A stretch of 64,000 nt of DNA from an uncultured bacterium (GTDB lineage: Bacteria; Bacteroidota; Bacteroidia; Bacteroidales; Bacteroidaceae). This document shows, piece after piece, positions 15,201 through 30,200 of the stretch. The notes beneath the pieces are model-generated. The model did no database searches, was not told the DNA's origin, and saw only the letters and a list, made by a program, of their open reading frames with translations. The translations under genes and the position numbers were made by a program. The DNA is taken from NCBI GenBank assembly GCA_905215345.1, contig CAJMPR010000016.1, forward strand, positions 1 through 64,000, read 5' to 3'. Positions within the stretch are counted from its first letter, which is position 1. Each line of letters begins with the position of its first letter.

Positions 15201-18200
15201 AGTTGTTTCTCCGTTTTCAAGCGGCATATCTGAATCTGTCCATACACTGTCTGATGTTGTATCATCTGATGCAAGAACATTTTCAAGTCTGTCAATAACT
15301 TCAATCTTACCATTATTCTTAGCAGTCAAAACAACTTTTGCTGTTTCACTTGTTAAGTTATGTGCATTATATGAAGTTCCGCTTGCTACTACATTTGTAT
15401 CGTTTACAACTACGCTCTCAAGTTCTGCAACATCACTCTGGCGTACCAAAGTAACTTTATGAGCCTGAGATATAGCCACGCCATTTTCATCAGTTGCCGT
15501 TGATATAATATCAAAGTCTACATCATAGCTTGTTCTGCCTGCACTTACAGGAACACTGACTTCTATTGAGCCTACTCTTGACTTTGTACCAACCTTTACG
15601 GTTGCCGTTGGGTCTTCAGCCTCAATATACAACTTAACTGTTTGTACACTGTCTGTAATTTCAACTTCGTGAGCATTACATTCAGTTGATGTATCTGTAT
15701 TATTTTCAGCAATACTTTCTTCTGATGTGCCTCTTTGTGCAATAACTGTCTTAACTGCCGTATTGCTTGAAACCTTATTCAACCACAATGGATATAATGC
15801 TTCATTACCTTGACCGTCGCTCACATAGATAGTCAACTCATTGCGAGCATTATTAAGATTTTCGACATTATATAAGTCGATTCTGCGTTCAAAGCTTCCT
15901 GTATCCTCATCTGCAACACCAGTTGCAAGTTTTGTACCTTGTCTGTATAGTTCAAGTACATAACCGTCTGATGGTGCATTTAACGAAACAGTTACATATT
16001 CGCTTGTGTTTTCTTCAGGAATTACAGCTACATATTCGCCGTAATCATTAGCAGCAATACGTCTTGATACAGCCTCATCATTATCCTTAACAGATACTGA
16101 AATTTGCTTTAACTTAGAGTCACCCTTTGTAATTACAAGATTTCTTGTTGTGTATTCAGTATACGGATAAACTGAAATATTTAGAGGAACAGTGAATGTT
16201 GTTTCACCGGCCTTGCTTATATCGTAATCCTGTTCATCTTCATACAATGTCCAATCGAAATCTCCGATTTGTACCTTAGCATCTTTATCATTTGCTCTTA
16301 CATAAACCTTAACTTTCTTTGCATTCGGAAGTGCTTGATATGAATACTGTATCTTATTATAGATAAGTAGATTATCATCGGCTCTTACCTCTTCAAGTTC
16401 AGGCATTCTTCTTGTAAGAGTTAAGATATAATGCTCTGTTACAAATTCATTATTAATATTATGTGAGGTTACTGTGAATGGTAGATTTACAATATTCTTT
16501 TTCATTGTATAGAATCTTGTCAAAATACCGCTCGTGCTGTTTCCTATAACGGTTGAGCCGTCCTCATCATAAAGTGTGATTCCTTGATATTCATTTACGC
16601 CCTTGATTACAATATCACCATAATATTCTTTTTCATTTACAAGGTTTACAATATACTTAGCCTTGTACTGCTTTTGAGTACCGTCAGCGTCTGTATAGTA
16701 ATCATCTGAGTTAGGATTAATCTTTCCTGCCTCAATACCCTTGAATGAAACACTTTCAAGGTCTGTATCGTCATCACCTGCATAAAGGATTTGAAGTTTA
16801 TATGTCTTACTTGCCTTTCCGTCTGCGGCATCAACTCTGAATTCAAAGTTTGTAGTACCGCTTTCGTTCTGTGCAACATTTTCAAATACTCCGCCTCTGT
16901 ATTTTGATACAGGTGTTTCGATTGTGTCACCCCAAAGTGTTACAGTTGACATTGCACCCTGAGGCATAATTGTAATATTTACAGGGTCATGTCTGTTTAC
17001 TGTTGCAACATATGTATCGTCTTCGATTGCAAACAAGCTTATATCTACGAATGTATTTTGACCCTTTTGTACTTCTGTATCATTTACATATACTTTCTGT
17101 ACATCAGGAATATCACGATCTCTTGTGATATTCAAAGTATAAACTTGCTTGTATCTGCCTGACGATGAAGTTGTTTCAATCTGATATGTTGTAAGTCCGG
17201 TTTCAAGTGTACGTTCTACAACAAGCTTACCGTCTGCCTTATCAGCTGTTCCTCTAAATTCGATTGTTGTATAACCGTTTAGAGCATTTACTTCTATCGT
17301 TGCAGGATTCCAGAAACTCAATGGGTTATCCTTATCGTATGTCGGAATTGACGCATCATAGATTGTCGGATTTTCCGGACGAGGTATAGCCTTGATTGTG
17401 TTAACAATAATATCTCCTATATCTGCGTTATGAGATGCAGTATACAATGCAATGACATATGTCTTCTTTGCATTTGGAGTCTTTTCATCGCTTTCATAAA
17501 GCTTTGATTTAACTGTTACCTCGATTGTGTTAACCTCATTATTAAGATCAACATCATACATATAACCTTCATTTTCCCAAACATTTGAAAGTGTGCTAAG
17601 CGTCTTACCGTTGATAGCTACAATGTTTGTGTTTTCTGAATTTGTTTCAACATATGGTTTAACAGATTTTTCAGCAACCATAAAGTTGTATTGGCTGCTT
17701 TCTTCGATGTATGTACCTTCTTGACTGTCTATTGTTACTATCTTCAAACTTACATCATCATCTACACCTTGTAGACGAAGGATATAATCCTGTGTAGCTC
17801 CGCCGTTATGCGGTGCAACTGTAATACGATAATATTCATAGTAGTCAGGGGCAATCTTCACACCGTCTTTTAGTACAAATTCTATTGTACCTCTTGTTGT
17901 GTTGTTTTCAACCAGTTGCTTAATAGGTTCAAATATGCTTGCGTCACTGTCTGCTGACTTAACACGAACAACATTTGTTATTGTAGCATGCTTATCAGTC
18001 GGAACAATCTTAATTGTTGCATCTCTCGGAGGAACCTTACCATCCCATACAGCTTCATGTTTTACACTGTTGTAATGACCCGGTTTATTCTCCTCGATTA
18101 TAATCTGATCAATTCCTGTGTTGCCACTCTTTGTTGAAATACGAAGTGTATATGCTTTGTAATCATCATCTGTTTCGGCATTTTCTGCCTTAACACGAAT

Positions 18201-21200
18201 TTGATATACGCCGTTATTTACATTCTTCATAATGTCATTGCCCAAGTCAACGCTCATACTTGCGTCAACGTCAGTGTAATTTGTCTGTTCAACCCACTGA
18301 GTTCCGTCGTACTTGAACAATCCTACCTTAGCACCTGTTGATTCCGGAGTAAGAACTGCAGTTGCCTGTGCCTGTGAACTGCTTGTATAAATGATGTATT
18401 CTTTATTAACTTCATCATATTCAACTTCTGCGTCCACATTTGCTGATGTAACTGTCTGAAGCTCTGCTGTTTCATTCTTTCTTGTTAGAATTAATGTGTA
18501 GTAACCTCCGTCACCCTCACCGTACGGTGCAAGAGTTCCGTCTTGTGCAGTTACATAAATTCTTACGTTTTCAATTTCTTGATCCGGAGTTTCTATTGTC
18601 TTTGTTTCAGTCTTTACATTTGTAGGAGGTGTTGAATTGATTCCTACAAGTGCGTAATTGCTTTCGGCTTCTGCCTTTAGTTCATAATCCTTAGCTGTAT
18701 AAGAAATACTTGATTCAAATACACCGTTGTTATGTTCAACCTTCTTACCGTTAATGTACAATACAATGTTTGTATTGTTATCCTTTAGGTTAGAAGTGAA
18801 TGTATATTCTTTAGTGTATTCCTTAACACTGCCATCTGTAAATGTACCGAATGCGGCATGTACAAGAATCTTATATTCTTGTTTATTAAATGTTGTGCTA
18901 AGTAGCTGATCAAATGTAACAGTATCGTCAAATACGTTTCCTATTTCATTTGATTCTGTACTATAATGATTTGACTCAGAATCAATAGTTAGCGTTGTTC
19001 CGTTTGTTGACATAATGTACAACAAACCGCTGCTTGTATTCTTTTCTTCAAATACATAATAGTTTCTCTTTTCACTATCATAGCTTGTCGAAGCATTATT
19101 ATACTTCAAGTCTACAATACCTATGTCAAGTGTATGAAGTTCTACATTCAAGATGTACTTCTTCGTATTACCCGCCTCGGCTGTAACTGTTACCGGAACG
19201 TGGAACAAATTCTTATTGTTTTCATCTCTCTCAACAAGGTTAAGTGAAAAATTCACGTTTCCGTCAGCGTCAGGCTTATATTCAGCCTTACTTGAATCAA
19301 TAGTAAGTTTAGCCTTAGGACTTGATAGCTTAATAGTGAATGCTTCTGTATAAGATTCTTTTTCAGTATTATCAAGATCCTCGTTTGCGAATACAGTAAA
19401 TCCAGGGACAAGATTTTCATCTAATCTTTCTGTTGAATCGCTGTTTTCGTAAACAGTATCAGGATTAATTGTAACGCTGCTTATATTAGCGTCTTCAGAC
19501 TTCTTATTGATATTAAGAATTATCGGTGCGTCTTCATTTGTAATCATTGTACCATTATCCGCATATAGATAAATCTTAACAACAGTTGTCTGCTTATCAG
19601 GGTCAATCGCTTGACCTATCTTAATTCTTTCGCCTGAATCCTTATCTACATTGCTACCGTTATAAACAAGTGGGTAAACTGATGTATCAAGGTCAAGTTT
19701 CAATGTTTCAATCCATGAACGTTCGCTCGGAGTTTCAGGTGTTTCAGGAGTTGTCGGAGTTTCAGTTCCGTCGCCTTCTTCACCCTCATCGGCGGCATTT
19801 TCACCAACCAACAGTGAAATAATATCCGAACGATTTGCTATTGCTCTAATGTCTATGGATGTCATATTATTCGGAATACCAACTGAATATTCACCTGTAA
19901 TCGAGTCAGGACCGTCTACAAGTGTCCATGCTGATGTTCCGTCTGTATAACGAATGTTCACATACAAGTTCTTTAGAGTTAAGTCAGACTTATCTCCACG
20001 AATCATTAGATAACTTATATCTGTCTTACCGTTTTCAGCTTTGATAACTATTGGAACAAATATTCCCTTTCGTAAATCAGCACTTACTCCGGCTGTCAAA
20101 TTGTATCTGTTGCTATCTGTCAAATCGTATGCTTCAATCTTCTTTTCGTTCATTGAATAATCTGAATTACTCAAGCTGCTAATGTAGTTCTTCTTTACTT
20201 CTACGTTAGCTGAATTATCCGACATAATAGCATAGTCTTCGATAGCAAGGAATTTACCTATTGCAACTGATGCATGTTCATCCTTTGTCACAACTCTGAT
20301 TGCAGCATTCTTAGCTGTGTCAGATACTGTGATAAAGTATCCGTCAAACTCTGTATCGTATGTATCGCTATTCTTATTATTACTTGTTGTCTTATTGTAA
20401 TTTGTCTTTACAACAGACTTTTCTATTGCTTCAGCTTCGTCTGAAATAGCTGATGGCAATTCTCCGGCTTTTACAATGCCACCGTCAAGTGATGTATCTG
20501 CCGATTGAAGTTTAATATAAAGTTTGTAAACCTGACTGAAGCCTGATTCACCTGTAACCTTAAATCTTAAATACTTAACCGCAGTATTATCTAACGAGAT
20601 ATAATCTTGAACTCTGATTGTCTGTTTTAGAACTTGCTCGGCTTTACCGCTCTTACCGGCTACATAACTTACTTCATCATCAGACACATCCGGTGAAGAT
20701 GCAATAGTTACTGTTGCCTTCTCGCTTGTTGCCTTGATTTCAAGATCTATACTCTTGTCATTATCATAATCCGATTGCTTAATTGCAAGATAATATTGAT
20801 ATTCTCTATCCTTATTTTCTTCTTTAGCTATTGTGTATCTTACTGATTCAGGTTCAGATACGTCCTTAACGTATTCAACAGTGACATCGTCCTTAACATA
20901 AAGAACTGTAAGAATATAATCTGTTGTTACTGCTCCGGATTTAACCATAAGCTTATAGTTAGTTTCCGCATTAACTTCAGGATCAAGTACCTGTTTATTG
21001 AATATGATATATGGTTTTTCGCCATCGGCAATCTTAGATGTAACTGACTTGTATTGTCCCATCTTATATTCGCCGTTTTCTAATCTGCCTATTGCAACTT
21101 GCTCATAAGGCTGATCAAGAATAACCTTAATATCTGCACCTGTTTCACTGTAAATAACTTTTGCTTCAAGCAATCTTGAATCATCTGCGTCAACAGTTGC

Positions 21201-24200
21201 CGTAAAGAATTCGTTCATCTTATCCGTCTTTGCACCGGCATTAATGTTCAAAGAATTCTTGATAACTGCAAGTTTATATGATTCTTTTGAATACTTAGTA
21301 TCAATCGGTTCTACGCCAACGCCATAGTTTGTGACAATACCGTTTGTATTACTGTTAAGCGAAGCTACGTCATAATATTGAGCTGTGCTTAAATCATCTC
21401 CGTATTCGACAACTGCCGCTTTAGCGTTTACAACATTTCCGTCTGAGTCAGTCTTAACTGCCAAGCTTCTTGCTTCAACAAGAATTGGTCTGTCATCTGA
21501 GTAATTGTCTATCAATGCAACATATTGTTGTTGAACAACATCATAATATGCGTCAACAGTTTCAATCACTTCATTTGAATCATCATAAACTGTTACCGCA
21601 ATCTTATTCAATCTCGGGTCAGCGGAGTTCTTATAAATACGGATTGTCTTTTCTTGAGGGCTGTCATTATTAGGGAAGATTGTAAACGGTACATCTTCAT
21701 ATCCGTTTGCGTCCATCTTCTTTCTGTCAAGAACATATGTAACCTCGCTGATTGTTGATTCAATCTTACCGTTGTTACCTATCTTAACCTGTCCGCCTTC
21801 AAGAATTGTAGATACTGTGATAACTGCATTTTCTGCGTCATCATCTACGGAAGCAATATACCATGTTCCGTCCTTAGACGGCATTATTCTTGTATGGTCA
21901 ACCGCAACATACGGATCGTCCTCATCCTTAACTTTGATAATATCAAGGATATATTCGCCCGAACCGATGTTACCACCTATTACAGTTGTATAAATATTTG
22001 TTGTAACAAGTGTGTTTGTACCGATTATAAAGTCTTCATATACTGCCGGACTTGTCAATCCTTCCTTATCAGGGTTAACACTGCTATTATTTCTATAAGC
22101 AATGTTTGTTCTGTCAAGAGTAGTATATGTCGTTATATCTGCAAGAGTAACATTTTCAGGAACGATTACCTGATATCTGTTTTCTCCTGCCTTAACTGCC
22201 GTATAAGTTTTGCTTTCCGTTGAAACAGTAATCTTTGCAATTGAAGTTGCATATGATTCCTTGTAGATGTATAGGATATAATCCTTAATTGTTCCGTCTT
22301 GTGCCGTTACTGTAAGCTTAGTTGCAGTAAAGTTACCGTTTGTTGTAACTTCAGATGTACTGTTTGTACCGATAGCTATATTCTGTGCGTCAAAATACTT
22401 ACCATGATATTCATTTTCAGTATGATCTGAGTTTACAGGAATTGATGCTATTGATACTATTGACGCTTTCTGACCGTCAATATAAACAGTTGCACCTACA
22501 AGCGGATTATTATCATCATCTGTATCAGGAGCGATATAGTAATAATAATCAACTGTTCCGTCTTCTTTCAATATGGCTGCCGGAATATGAGTAGCACCAT
22601 CATAATATGTATGGTCTGCTTTACCGTTTAGTTTATCCTTGTTATAAACAGGTGTTACAGAAATATGATGGATTGTTGCATCGCTTGACTTACCGATAAT
22701 AGCAAGTTTTGTTGTTCTTACCTTATCATCATTTGCAAAGTCAAGGTAATACAATGTAACATCATCAGCCTTAATATTATCAACTTGATAATAATATTCG
22801 CCGTTTTCGTCCAATTTCTTTTCTACTGTGCAATCAACTGCGTTTCCGTCAGCGTCACGAATTGTCAAAGAATCAGACATTACTCTTGAGCGAATTCTTA
22901 GACTTCCCTCGCCTGTCTTAGAGATAGGAGTAACTACACTGTATAGCTGAGTTATTCCACCCTTTAGAACTACTGCATTATATTCCTTACCATTATCATC
23001 TGTGGCTGTTTCTATTGTATAGTCTGTACCATACTTCAAGAATCCTTTATCAAGGAACCTATCTATATCCTGAACTTCACCGGCTGTGCTGATAATTTCG
23101 CCCTCTTTTTCAGGATCTTCAATATCGTAGTACAAGTAACCAACTCTGTCATCTTGTTCTGCAATCACTGTGAATGTTGCGTCAAGCTCTGTCGGTGTTT
23201 CATTATCAGTAATAACAAGCATTGCTGTACCAATCTTAACACCTGTAACATTTTGAGTTGTTTTATCAAATGTGATTATATCACCTGTTACATCTCCGAT
23301 ATTTACAATTTTTGCTGTGTAATCGCCTCCGTTAGTATTTTCCGGAGTTGTTACATAGAATCTCGGCAACTTAATAGTTACCTTTCTAACATCATTTACG
23401 CTCATTGTTGCAGCACTTGGCTTAATTTCAGCCACATCACCCGCAACGATTGCCGGTTCGTAAATTATTGAGTTAGACATATCGCTTGGTCTACCAAGAG
23501 CCAACTGACCAATATCGTTGATACCGAAACCGTAAACCATACCGTTATTCGGATCGCTTGTATCAACCATACTTCTTGAAACGATTGTGAATGCACCGCC
23601 TGTTGATACTGCCAATGCTTGTAGGTTTTCTCTTGTACCTGCTGATGCATTTTCAACTGTTACATATGTCGGTTTTTCTACATCTGCCGTACCGTTACCT
23701 GTTTTAGCGTCGCCAAGACCAAGTCTGCCGTCTGCACCGTCACCCCATACGGCGATATTCTGGTCGCCAAGTATTGCTACATTATGAGTAGCACCTACTT
23801 CAAGACTTACAACGTAATCATTTCCTGTAAGATTTGATTTATCTACAAGTCCCGGAGCTGCTATTGTCGTTCCTTCTATTGTTTCTGTTTCTCTACCAAG
23901 TTGTTTCTGGTTGTTTTCACCCCATGTAAGAACATTACCGTCATTTAGTAATGCAACTGAGTGGTTAAGACCTGTATAAATACGAACTACATTATTACTG
24001 TAATCAGTATCACCAACTTTAAGTTTAACTTCTGTCGGTTCTCTGTAAATCTTTGTATTTATACTGTTAATATCAATCTGACCGCTATCATTGCTGCCCC
24101 ATGCCCATACACTGCCGTCATAACGAATTGCATAGACTGTCTGTCCGCCTGAACCACGGCTGATGTCAACTACCTTATTTAGGCTCTTAACTATTACAGG

Positions 24201-27200
24201 CGTTGATGAATATGACTGTGATGAGTTCGAGTCATTACCAATCTGACCATAGTCATTCCATCCCCACGCATATACTATACCACTTCTTGAAAGTGCTACC
24301 GTATGATACGTTCCGACTGATACCTTAACTATATCAGTCAATTCAACGGTCTTACCGTTTGAATCTGTCAATGTTACACGTTCAGGTGACATAACCATAT
24401 CACGAACTGACGGATCATAACCAAGACCAAGTTGTCCTCTGTTATTTAGACCCCATGTGTAAACATTACCCTTATCTGTCAAAGCTACTGAATGATACTC
24501 ACCGGCATAAACCTTAACAACATTTTCACCTGTGCTTATAAGTTTACCGTCTGAGTCTTCCTCAACTTTTCTTAATTCATCAAAGAATGTTAATCTTTGC
24601 GGAACATTTTGAATTACATTATCTGCCGTTCCTATACCAAGCTGTCCGTATGTATTGCTGCCGAATGTCCATACACTGCCGTCCTGCTTAAGCACTATTG
24701 TATGTGCTCTGCCTGATGCAGTCATAGGTGCTACGATAGATGGATTTTCGTCTGTTCCCTGTTCGATATTTGTTACAAAGTATACAAGTTTTTCGCTTCC
24801 GGCACTTGTACCGTTTGCGTTCTTAATTGTTCTTGTTACAACTATCTGTGTAAGACCTGTAACAGTCTTACCTGAAACATAAACATCACCGTTTTCGTCA
24901 ATTCTTGCTCTGGCAATATCATCATTAATACTTATAGCCGTTGTATCAACTGACTCGTTATAATCCAACAATAGATTAAACTTCGATATATCAGGAACAT
25001 TAAGTTTAACTTCATCACCGTCTGAAACAACTGTTACTTCGTTATCTCCGGCAACAAGTCTTGATTCTCCTATCATAACAGGAGTATCACTGCGAGTTTC
25101 GATTGTATCCAATCCAAATTCTGTACCCTTGCCTTGTGTATAATCACCGAAACCGTATACAATACCGTTTCTGTCAGCAAATGTACTGAACTTATTACCC
25201 GCTGATATGCTCATTGCATAAACGTTACTTAGGAACATTTCATTTGATGTAGGCTTGCTTACATATTGAATTGTACCATCGTTCATACCACCAAGACCAA
25301 GTTGTCCCAATGAGTTATCACCGAATACATAAAGCTTTCCTGATTGATCGGTTATCATTGAATGATTATATCCGGCTGATATATCAAATATACCGCTTGC
25401 TTCGATAGATTGAATTGCTGTTGTTTCCAACAGATTTCCGTTACCAAGTTGTCCATAACTATTGTCACCGAATGATGCGGCATTTGTAGTATAGTATAGT
25501 GCCAAACTATGGTTAGTGCCGGCTGATACCGCTACTACCGACGCGCCAAGGAATGACGGAATTCTTGTAGGAGTTCTTAAATCTGCTGACAAGTTGTAAA
25601 TACCAAGTTTATTATGTTCATAATTACCTGTGGCATAAACTGTTCCGTTCATCTGTAAGAATAGTGTATAATCTTCGCCCGCTGAAATCTGTCTTACATT
25701 AGCAATCGCCAATTTCTTCGGTGTTGCAACTTCTGTTTCATCACCAAGACCAAGTTGTCCGTGTGTATTATCACCCCAAGCATATACATTACCCTTATTT
25801 GTAAGAGCCATACTGTATCCGTCACCTGCGGTTATTGAAACAAACTTCTCGCCTACTCCAAGCTCAACATTAACTCTTGTGAAGATATGTGACTCGCCGT
25901 CAGCAGTAGCTACACCAAGTTGTCCACGATCATTATTACCGGTTGCCCATACAACGCCATTCTTATCAAGAAGAAGTGTATGGTCATATCCTGCAACTGC
26001 ATCAACATAAATCTTTGATGTTGTAAATGCTGCTACCGGTTTATCACTTGTTTCTGTATCGCCTGTACCAAGTTGTCCGTGTGTATTAACACCGAATCCC
26101 CATACGCTGCCGTCATAACGTACAGTAATTGTATGGTTGGTTCCTGTTTCTACTTTTGGTTGGAAGTCATAATCAGCATTTTGAGGAAGAACTACTATCT
26201 TAGCAAATGATGTCTTATTCAAGCTTTCGCTTTCTGTTACCTTGACGTATGCAATTCCTTCTTTAAGTGCCTCAATACTCTTTCCGTTTTCCGGAACTGA
26301 CAGAACTGCGTCATCGACTGCCATTCCGTTATTTTGAACATCATACTTGAAGTTGTAATCAGTATTTGCACCAGCCTTAGCAGTGTAAACATTGAATGCT
26401 TCAAATGATGCCTGTAAGTTTGCTAATTCACCCTTCTTAACATAGATTGTACCGTATCCCGAGGCGATAATATTACCGTCATCGTCTACTTTGTTAATTT
26501 CAATCTGACTGTCACCACAGATGACAAACTTACTGCTATTTTGTGTTTCGCCGTTTGCAAGCTGACCAAGAGCATTTTCACCTTCGCCCCAAACTCTACC
26601 TTCTGAATCAATCAAGTATACTTGATTATATCCGGCTGAAATTACATCAACGTTTGAAGGAGCTGAATCTATGATTGTTGCAACTGACATACGTTCATTT
26701 GTTGCAGGTTCTTTACCAAGTTGTCCTGAACTGTTGTCGCCCCAACCATATACTGTTGATTTGCTTGTATTATCAGCTAAAGTTTCTGTCTTAACTGCAT
26801 ATGAAGAATATTGACCTGCCGCAATATCAGATACATTTACAAGATATTCGCTTTCACTAATCTTCACTTGTACTGCAGTATTTGTTGCATTCTCGCTATT
26901 ACCGATTTGACCATATGTATTATCGTCATATGCCCAAACTCTGCTATCTTCATCAAGAATAATTACATGATCTCTGCCGGCTGCAATCTTAATAGCCGAA
27001 ACATCACTGTTATTATTCTTTATTGAAACTTTTTGTGTATTACCTGATTCGTCAATTCTCCATACCATACCACCGGCTGTACGAGCGTACATTCCGCTGA
27101 TTTGTGCAACGCCTGTAAGGTTTGGAATTTGAGCAATCTTTCTTGAGTTGTATACAAATCTCTCACCGAATCCATATACTACTCCGTCATTTGTAAGTAC

Positions 27201-30200
27201 AAGAACACTGTTATCTGTTACAGATACACTCTTGACATTTGTCATAACTTTTCCGTTCGGATCTGTTACTGCAACAGGGACTACTGAATTAGCTGCCGTT
27301 GTTCCGCCGCCAAGTTGTCCGAATGTATTATCGCCCCATGCGTAAAGTTTACTTTCTTCGCTGCCATCTGCATTCTTCTTATATGTAATCGCATAAGCTG
27401 AATTCTTTCCGGCTGCAATATACATTACGTCTTCGGCAATAGATACCATACCGATTGTATCGGCTGTGCTTCTGCCAAGTTGTTCTGATGAGTTGTCGCC
27501 CCATGTCCATACACTGCCGTTCGCTTTTAGAACAACTGTGAATCCTTCACCGGCTGCAACCATCGGTGTATACTTATCATCTTCGCTTCCACCTGAAACC
27601 GTTACAACAACGTAAGCTGAAACGCCGCCGCTTGTAACCTTTAGATTAGCCTTACCGGCCTTAACACCTGTCATTGTTTGCGGTGTTGCTTCTGATACTG
27701 TAAGTATATCCTTATTTAATGATGTATATGTTACATTACCTGTTCTTGAACCTGTTATACCTAACAAGTTAAATGCGTCTGTTGCACTGATTGTTAACAA
27801 CGGATTAATTTCTACGGTATCACCCTTTCTGATATTAAGTTCAGAAGGAGTAACACTTATCTCTCCCTTGCCGACAAGTACAGGCACTGCTGTATTGTCA
27901 CGGTCAAGATTACCAAGTTGTCCATTGTTATTCAGACCGTATGTCCACATATATCCTGTTGACTGAAGTGTTGATGTAGCACCGTATCCGGCATCTATTG
28001 CGATAATTGAGAAATCATCTGCGTCATCTGTATAAGCAGTCTTAACAGGAAGTGATACTTTTCCGCCGACATCTGTTCTGCCGATCTGACCAAACTCATT
28101 GCTACCCCAAGTGTAAACAACGCCCTTATCATCGCCTGCTTCGTTCTTTTCGATTGCAAGTGCAACGCTATGCTTATCGCCTGCTGATATGCTGATAACA
28201 TTTTCAAGTAGTTGAGTCTTATCACTGTCAAGGTAAACAAATTCTGGATTGTTCATATTACCATTGTCGGATTGACCGTCACCAAGTTGACCGTATGAAC
28301 CGGCACCCCATGCAAGTACATGACCTTCGGCATTAAGTGCAAGTGTATGATCTTCTTCTGACTTAGATGAAATATCAACAATGTTATTTACAGAATTGTT
28401 TTCACCCTTGAATATCTTAAATTCAGGACTTGTAGGGTCTGTCGGTAGTTCCCAAACAGTACCACTTGTCTTTAATACATATCCGCCGCTTACCTTACTT
28501 ACCTTTTTAACAACACTCATCTGTACCGGTTTTGCACCATAACCGTCACCGGTGTATTCGCCGGTTTCAATATCCATTGCTGCATTACCGAATGCAAATG
28601 TATTTCTGTTAATTCCCAAAGGCACTGTAACTCTTGAACCGTCATTCTTCTTAGCGATAGTGATATTTGACGTTCCCTCTGTTACGATAAAGCTACTGTA
28701 TTCACCGGCAAATATATCCGCAATTTCAATATTCTTTAGATAATTTATATCGTCAAATACACCTGCCTTAACAGGCTTTGTTGAATATGTTGTTGCTTCG
28801 TCAACACCAAGTTGTCCATATGAATTATCACCCCATGTCCAAACGTTTCCGTCTGAATCAAGTGCGATTACATGAGATTTTCCTACTGCAATCTTTGTTA
28901 TATAAGCGTTTGACGCAAGATTGCTGAAGGTTACTTGTGTAGGAATAATGTTCATTTCTGAAACACGTCCGCCTTGTCCAAGTTGTCCCTCTGTATTCTT
29001 ACCCCATGTCCATACTGTACCGTCAGCCTTTAATGCAACTGTGAATCCATCTCCGCTACCCATTTGAGGAGCAGTTCTGTAATCATCAGCATGACCAAGT
29101 ACAGTAACATTAGCAACTGCCGATTTATTATTTTCCGGATTATTTTCGTCAATGTATCTTACTATAATCTTTGTTTCACCGTAATGAGCCGGTGTAATCT
29201 TTGTATAGCTGATGTCATAATCAGAAAGTTCTCCGTCAACCTTTTGAGCAGATGCTATATTGTCATTGAATGACTCGAATACAAGTTTCTTTGTCTTTTC
29301 AAAGTCAATTTGTCTTCCCAAACTGAATGAACGCATATATGCAGCCGGAACTGTAATTGTATTTACAAATTCGCCGTTTGCATCTTGTTCATCGTCAAGG
29401 ACTATATCGTAATTTCCAAGAGCAATATATTCTTCATCTACAATGCCAGGATATTCACTTGCATCTCTTGTGAAGTTACCAAGCTGACCGCTATCGTTCT
29501 GACCCCATGTATAAACCAATCCATCATCAAGGAATGCAGCTGAGTGCATACCACCTGAACCGATACCGATTATTGCTCTGTTTGCAGGAGTTGTTCCGTC
29601 TTCTTCATAATACAAGTTTGGAACAAGATATGCTGCATTTAGGTTAGTGATACCGCCGACACCAAGTTCGCCATATTCATTGCTACCCCATGCAAAAGCA
29701 TTATGCTTTCTGTCGATAGCCATTATATGTGTCTTGCTCTGTCCGTCTTCAGTTTCATAATAACCTATTGAAATGTTAGCTATATTATGTAGGTAAATGC
29801 TTGGTTCACCTGTGTCTTCATCAGCTACGTTAAACTGACTGTCATCAGGATTCATTGTAACTTCTACCGGTACATTTGAATAATATGTTGACGGTTGACC
29901 CAAAACAACACCAGGATTAATGCTTGGATCAGCATATGGCATATAACTTCCTGTACCAAGTTGTGAAGATGATGCGTCGCCCCATGTATATACTCTTCTG
30001 TTTCTGTCATATACATATTCAGCGGTTCCATCAGGATTTGTGTTACCTGTGTAATGGTACTTCGTTGAAATTGCAACAAAGTTATAACCCTTACCTACGA
30101 TTCTTGTAACATAGTTAAGTTCTTCCTGATTTTCTTCTGATTCATCTTCTTTTCTTATAGTTGTTACTCGTTCAAGCTGAGTATTGTAATCAACGCTCTT

